From Catenibacterium sp. co_0103 (lineage in GTDB: Bacteria > Bacillota_I > Bacilli_A > Erysipelotrichales > Coprobacillaceae): a stretch of DNA of 6,110 nt. Below are positions 6,084 to 6,110 of the stretch, piece by piece. The stretch is taken from the NCBI RefSeq assembly GCF_004168205.1, contig NZ_RCYB01000110.1:1-6110 (forward strand), written 5' to 3'. The stretch's first letter is position 1. Every line of letters begins with the position of its first letter. The notes under the pieces were generated by a model. The model worked only from the letters and a program-made list of their open reading frames with translations, ran no database searches and was not told the origin of the DNA. A program made the translations under genes and the position numbers.

Positions 6084-6110
6084 ATTTCTATTAAGTTTTA
6101 TCATCAAGGG

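Overview
The window is AT-rich DNA with strong AGGAGG-type ribosome binding sites, tight ATGA gene overlaps and short-loop hairpin terminators. This suggests a low-GC Firmicute. The protein types (a LytTR/AgrC-like pair, MacB-like ABC fusions and a HipA-like protein of the kind seen in gut Firmicutes) fit an Erysipelotrichia-like or related gut lineage, but that placement is inference. TGA is a genuine stop here: it ends both the response regulator and the ABC gene at coupled overlaps.

The left half (1 to about 1920) is a scrap-yard of accessory DNA. Its parts are: (i) the first 23 codons of an unidentified minus-strand gene; (ii) a stretch at 108-203 with three consecutive potential hairpins, the first resembling the 3' half of a group II intron domain V; (iii) a HipA-like kinase gene (246-1370), recognisable end to end in one frame but broken by TAA at codon 16 and TGA at codon 134; (iv) one end of an IS21-family element (1451 to about 1919), with three terminal repeats at exact 22-bp spacing, a hairpin terminator and the C-terminal part of istB, whose N-terminus and Walker A are missing.

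The right half (about 1970-6110) is a coherent plus-strand module. An extended -10 promoter precedes a LytTR response regulator (227 aa from 2029). It overlaps by 4 nt a polytopic AgrC-like histidine kinase (372 aa). A terminator whose loop carries the kinase stop codon follows. Next comes a 674-aa MacB-like ATPase-permease fusion, then a second related ABC ATPase gene that begins by ATGA overlap. The second gene is cut at its Walker A position, where a good promoter-like sequence begins; this looks like a mobile-element boundary, with point decay as the alternative.

The likely working model is a peptide-responsive two-component system controlling a neighbouring MacB-like exporter or immunity pump. 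Two things complicate it. The kinase's ATP-binding domain lacks the N-box Asn and the glycine-rich box, so it may be a pseudokinase. The second transporter gene is disrupted in this strain. No candidate precursor peptide gene is visible in the window.
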